Shown piece after piece: positions 53,548-57,174 of a stretch of 57,174 nucleotides of DNA (positions within the stretch are counted from its first letter, which is position 1; each line of letters starts with the position of its first letter). Where the stretch lies: positions 1-57,174 of IMG/VR virus record IMGVR_UViG_3300049995_000009; one strand, given 5' to 3'. Both the position numbers and the translations under genes were made by a program. Origin of the DNA: a virus. The notes below the pieces were generated by a model. It searched no databases. It was given only the letters and a program-made list of their open reading frames with translations, and was not told the origin of the DNA.

Positions 53548-56100
53548 ATGTCCCAACAGGTAGCAAGTCTCTATGCCTCAATAGGTCTTGAGGGCGCAAC
53601 CACCGTCAAGCAAGGACTCGCGGATGTCAAGGGCGAGATGGGCGCGACTCAAAAAGCATCCGGCGGCGTGGGCGGTGCATTAACAGAATTAACGGGCATC
53701 CTAAAATATGTCACGGTGGGCGCAGCGGCCTTCGGCGGGGCCTGGAAAGTTGCGATGGATTTTGGTAAGCAAGGCGCGACGATCATGCAACTCAATTCCT
53801 CATTTGAACAAATGATGGGTTCCGCTGAGAAGGCCGCCGCCGCCGAACAGGCATTAGGCCGGGCCGTCAACAACACCATGACGGGCGAGCAAATCGAGGC
53901 GTCCATACTGAGGATGTTGACGGGGGCCGAAGGTGTATTCGCCGATAAAGTCAAGGCGAATTCCGTCTCCCTATTTGAGATGGCGGCGGCTTCTGCAAAA
54001 ATAAATCCCACGCTAGGTAGCACAAATGACATACTCCAGGCAATGGCCCAATCGCTTGAGATGGGCACGACGCGCGGCTTGAAACGGATGGGCATTGTCA
54101 TAGATCAATCAAAAGCAGAAACGGAATATGCCGCCAGCATCGGAAAAACAAAGGATCAATTGTCAGAGGAGGAGCGCAAGGTTGCAGTTCTGAATGGCGC
54201 ACTGGAATATCATGATACCTTATTGAGACAGGCAGGCGGTTCGACCGAGAATCTGATTGACCCATTCAAGCGATTAGAAACTGCCGTAGAGGAAACAGGC
54301 GACAAACTCAAAACACTTCTTGCGCCTGGCTTGGCTAATGCAGCGGAAGCGGCGGCGCTCTTGATTACATGGAACGATAGGTTATCGGCGGCTCAAAAAG
54401 AACACGCCGGAATCGTATTAGAAACCTCGGCATCTTATGAAGAATACATAGCGGAAATTGCCCGCGCGCAAGGTGTGCTAGTTGAACAGATTGACGCAGA
54501 AGGAAATCTAACTGATTCAACAAACGGAATGGGAGCAACTCAAAAGAGAAGCATCGCCGTCAGCCGAGAACAATATGATATTCAGCGTCAAGTGGCAGAA
54601 TCAACAAAAAGTCAAAGTCAGGCTATTGATCGTGCCGCCGAAGGACTCATCGGGTATAACACGAATGTAAAACAAGTCGCATTGTCAACAGAAGAACTAA
54701 AGAAGCAAACAGAAGACCTCCAAAAAGCCTATCAAGCCTATACTGCGGATATCGTCGGCAGTATAGATAAAACATTCAAGGCAAATGATGCACAAGCGGC
54801 TTACAATGCACAAATGAAAGATTCCCGCACTGAAATTGCCAAACTGGAAGCCGAAAATGCAAAACTCGCAAAGTCAAACGGCGTCGTGATACCGCTTTCC
54901 ATGAAGGGATTAGAGGATGCCTATGTCCATCTTGGAAAGGCAATGGACGATCAAAAGAAACATCAGGCGGGCGCAACTGCCGAGGTAGCAAAATGGGATG
55001 CGGTCATCAAAGGCACGGGGCCGAAGCAATATATTGACAACAGTAAAGAAATTCAAAAGAATAAAGAAAAGATTCTGGAACTGAAAAAAGCCGAAGCAGA
55101 ACGCGCGGAGGAGCACAATAAAGCATCGAAACAGATTATACTCGACACCATCAAAGAACGCTTTGCGGTCGGGGGTTGGACAGAACAGGAACTTACATCC
55201 TATTCCCAGGTCGCCGTCAATATGGGATTAATGACCAAGCAACAGGCGGCACAAGCACTGGCACAGGCTGCAATCAATAAAGCATATGATGAGGGTACAA
55301 TATCGGCAGGAGACTATGCAAAGGCGATGCAAGATACCTACAAGGCAGAACCGACGGCGGACAATAAACCGGGTAGAGATAGTAAATTCTACATGAAGAA
55401 TAAGAGCGACGTAGAATCAGTCAACAAGACCTATATAGACGGCTCAAAGTCAATTGCAGAATATACCGCCTCTCTGCAAAAATCCTATGAACCTGCTGAT
55501 AAGGTGGCTAAGGCACAGAAGGAAATCGGCAAAGATACTGACGTCGTTATCACGTCATTTAATATGCTGTCTGCCGTAACTCTGCCGGGATCGTGGGATA
55601 AGTTTAATAAAACAGCATTGGCGGCATGGGGTCTTGCAAATGCACTCGCAGCAGTCCAGTCAGGAGAGGATATTAATATTACGGTTAGAGGCGGCGGGAA
55701 TATTCCTGGGGGCGGAGGCGGCGCTACTACAGGCGGGGGCGGCTCCACAACTGGCGGAGGCGGCGCTACTACTACAACTACTACCAGAACAACGAGCGGA
55801 GGCAAGAGGGCAATCGGCGGCCCCGTGATGGCAGGCGTATCCTATATCGTCGGAGAACCGGGATCAGGGCCAGAACTTTTCATTCCAGACGTATCGGGAA
55901 GAATAATTCCCAATCGAGAACTGCAACAAAGCGTAACCGGAGCAACGGGGGGAAGTAGTATCTATATCGCGCCGGGGGCAATCAATGTCAATGCCGCTCC
56001 GGGCCAAAATGCGAAACAGATAGCCGATGCCGTAATAGTTGCATTGGCGGCCAGGGCACGCGCTTATCGCCAGTCCAATATAGGAGCATTGAGACTATGA
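53548..56100 (+). CDS. Tape measure protein
   Basis: An 850-residue protein. It has helical and coiled-coil stretches (FEQMMGSAEKAAAAEQALGR, EELKKQTEDLQKAYQAYTAD, KKAEAERAEEHNKASKQI), a short hydrophobic segment near residues 50-70 and a Gly-rich stretch (about 710-750). The C-terminal GGKRAIGGPVMAGVSYIVGEPGPELFIP-type end is the hallmark of many tape measures. It sets tail length and may form the DNA channel. Tail length by the usual rule of about 1.5 angstrom per residue would be roughly 125 nm. Confidence 0.9.
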   Translation: MSQQVASLYASIGLEGATTVKQGLADVKGEMGATQKASGGVGGALTELTGILKYVTVGAAAFGGAWKVAMDFGKQGATIMQLNSSFEQMMGSAEKAAAAEQALGRAVNNTMTGEQIEASILRMLTGAEGVFADKVKANSVSLFEMAAASAKINPTLGSTNDILQAMAQSLEMGTTRGLKRMGIVIDQSKAETEYAASIGKTKDQLSEEERKVAVLNGALEYHDTLLRQAGGSTENLIDPFKRLETAVEETGDKLKTLLAPGLANAAEAAALLITWNDRLSAAQKEHAGIVLETSASYEEYIAEIARAQGVLVEQIDAEGNLTDSTNGMGATQKRSIAVSREQYDIQRQVAESTKSQSQAIDRAAEGLIGYNTNVKQVALSTEELKKQTEDLQKAYQAYTADIVGSIDKTFKANDAQAAYNAQMKDSRTEIAKLEAENAKLAKSNGVVIPLSMKGLEDAYVHLGKAMDDQKKHQAGATAEVAKWDAVIKGTGPKQYIDNSKEIQKNKEKILELKKAEAERAEEHNKASKQIILDTIKERFAVGGWTEQELTSYSQVAVNMGLMTKQQAAQALAQAAINKAYDEGTISAGDYAKAMQDTYKAEPTADNKPGRDSKFYMKNKSDVESVNKTYIDGSKSIAEYTASLQKSYEPADKVAKAQKEIGKDTDVVITSFNMLSAVTLPGSWDKFNKTALAAWGLANALAAVQSGEDINITVRGGGNIPGGGGGATTGGGGSTTGGGGATTTTTTRTTSGGKRAIGGPVMAGVSYIVGEPGSGPELFIPDVSGRIIPNRELQQSVTGATGGSSIYIAPGAINVNAAPGQNAKQIADAVIVALAARARAYRQSNIGALRL

Positions 56101-57174
56101 CAACCACTGCACCCGTTTTGAAACTAACCAAGGGATCGCGCTCGCTAAACCTGAACAGTGGACGATACAAGATCGGCATTAATTTCACGCCGCCCATTGC
56201 GGAACTTGTCTCGCAATATTCCGGCGCTATCAGTGCAAACCGAACCGGCGGCGCATCCCTAGTTGGGCAATTTGCAACCAATCGCAATTTCTCCTTTGAC
56301 GTTGAGGTATCCGGCAGCAGCGAGGCAGAAATTCGGCGCGGCCTGCAAGACGTGGCGACATTCTTGACCTGGGCAGGCGATGAATCCGACCCGCTTTATT
56401 TAGAGTACAGCCCGAACAGCGACACGCCAGAACCGCTCTGGGGCAACTATGGAACAAATCTTCGGTATGAAATCTTGGACGGGACGATAACACCAGATAC
56501 ACTTTACATGACCGCAGACCTGCGCGGCGACACATTGCCCAAATGCCGCATCTCGCTGACCATCAAGCCGTTCGCGCTCGGAAAGAAACAGCGGCTTGCA
56601 AGCGCGATGGGAACCATAACGCAGGATATTACCGGAACGACAGACGGCATATCGCGCGGCGTTATCATCGGAACGTCTACCATTACACAAGAATCTATAA
56701 AACTGCTGACGGCGGCTGATACATTCGACGACACGGCGGGTGCGATTCGGGTTTGTTTTACGCCCAATGCAAATAGCGGCTCGTCAACACAATATTTCTT
56801 TGATACGACAGACGCGGTACATCCCGGGGCACTTCAGGGCTATCTTGACGACGGGACAATTTATCTTATTGGCGGGGGCGCTTCGATCAGTGGCGCTTTA
56901 TCCTGGAGTGCCAATAATAAGATCGTAACTCATTTCACGTGGGGGCCAAGTGGATTGGCAATCTACAATAACGGGACAGTTGTTGTAACAGGGGCATCAT
57001 ATACCGAGGGAACCGCCGGGACAAGTATTTATGTCGGCAGTGATCATTTGCCACTCAACAAACTCTTGGCAACCATCAACGATTTTGCGATTTTCGATTC
57101 GCAACTCACCGCCACGCAAGTCCTGAACGACTACACGAATATCGCGCCCATCATGGCGGATGGGCAGCGCGTTG
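56097..57174 (+). CDS. Distal tail protein with LamG-like domain, 3' end outside window
   Basis: Coupled to the tape measure by ATGA and open to the end of the window (359 codons). The N-terminal 180 residues (KLTKGSRSLNLNSGRYKIG, RRGLQDVATFLTWAGD, PLYLEYSPN) fit a Dit-like distal tail protein. A later part (DTFDDTAGAIRVCFTPNANS, LDDGTIYLI, NDFAIFDSQLTATQVLNDY) resembles a concanavalin/LamG domain, which could bind sugars. Such added lectin domains on distal tail proteins help host recognition. Confidence 0.65.
   Translation, partial: MTTTAPVLKLTKGSRSLNLNSGRYKIGINFTPPIAELVSQYSGAISANRTGGASLVGQFATNRNFSFDVEVSGSSEAEIRRGLQDVATFLTWAGDESDPLYLEYSPNSDTPEPLWGNYGTNLRYEILDGTITPDTLYMTADLRGDTLPKCRISLTIKPFALGKKQRLASAMGTITQDITGTTDGISRGVIIGTSTITQESIKLLTAADTFDDTAGAIRVCFTPNANSGSSTQYFFDTTDAVHPGALQGYLDDGTIYLIGGGASISGALSWSANNKIVTHFTWGPSGLAIYNNGTVVVTGASYTEGTAGTSIYVGSDHLPLNKLLATINDFAIFDSQLTATQVLNDYTNIAPIMADGQRV

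Noticed and set aside
1-57174. Simple circular closure of the window ends
   Set aside because: Joining the last base to the first gives a stop (TGA) exactly at the junction in the frame open from base 2, and ends the last gene after ten codons. This neither proves nor excludes circularity; no terminal overlap is visible.

Overview
The window looks like most of the genome of a temperate, long-tailed (siphovirus-type) phage. I see no tRNA, rRNA, ribosomal-protein or housekeeping gene. Both ends lie inside structural genes: a cut-off C-terminus before base 448 and a cut-off distal-tail gene after base 56097. That fits a contig cut from, or opened within, a circular or permuted phage genome. The host is inferred to be a Gram-negative-like or Chloroflexota (Anaerolineae-type) bacterium. 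The clearest clue is the secreted protein at 19883-21202, whose Pro/Thr-rich linker resembles surface proteins of that group. Promoters are ordinary sigma-70 type (TTGACA, 17-18 bp, TATACT or TAAAAT) and ribosome binding sites are AAGGA or GGAGG.

Layout. (1) 488-2174: a secreted protein, a two-helix membrane protein and small genes, separated by strong hairpins. (2) 2004-7848, minus strand: a tightly coupled early operon read leftward from a DnaD-like replication protein. It includes an RMF-like protein, a helicase-loader-like protein, RusA and many small zinc, winged-helix and coiled-coil proteins; a structured leader RNA precedes it. (3) 8080-12263, minus strand: more early genes read from a consensus promoter at 12303-12331. 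(4) 12371-16521: the lysogeny region, with a Xre-type repressor, small minus-strand genes and a large serine recombinase. (5) 16674-22183: plus-strand transcripts with two holin-like proteins, a phosphoesterase, a conserved phage protein, a striking pentamer-repeat element, the secreted protein and a C39-like lysin. (6) 22186-24433: a ParB/methyltransferase fusion, an SPL-like radical SAM enzyme and a zinc protein with a second structured leader. (7) 24453-56100 and beyond: packaging, head and tail genes.

The late operon carries a large cargo. Between the portal gene and the head-morphogenesis gene sit about 10 kb of genes joined by stop-start overlaps: a nucleotide-sugar epimerase, a NeuB-like nonulosonate synthase, a NeuC-like epimerase, an SDR, two radical SAM/SPASM enzymes, a doubled TIGR04076-like protein, a Dam methylase, a PD-(D/E)XK-like nuclease and a thiamine-diphosphate enzyme. 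Just after the capsid genes come a GT4-like glycosyltransferase (frameshifted as read), a sugar C-methyltransferase-like protein and a GT34-like transferase. Together they suggest that the phage makes and transfers an unusual sugar, perhaps onto its own virion, during late expression. No CMP-sugar synthetase is seen.

The most novel non-coding signals are: two unrelated-sequence leader RNAs with the same kissing-loop/pseudoknot layout, each starting at a promoter and ending at a ribosome binding site (about 7867-8054 and 24305-24433); a 260-base array of GG-N3 pentamers punctuated by two near-identical hairpins (19621-19886); and a strong promoter feeding two tandem, covarying terminator-bearing RNAs just before the scaffold and capsid genes (40060-40250).
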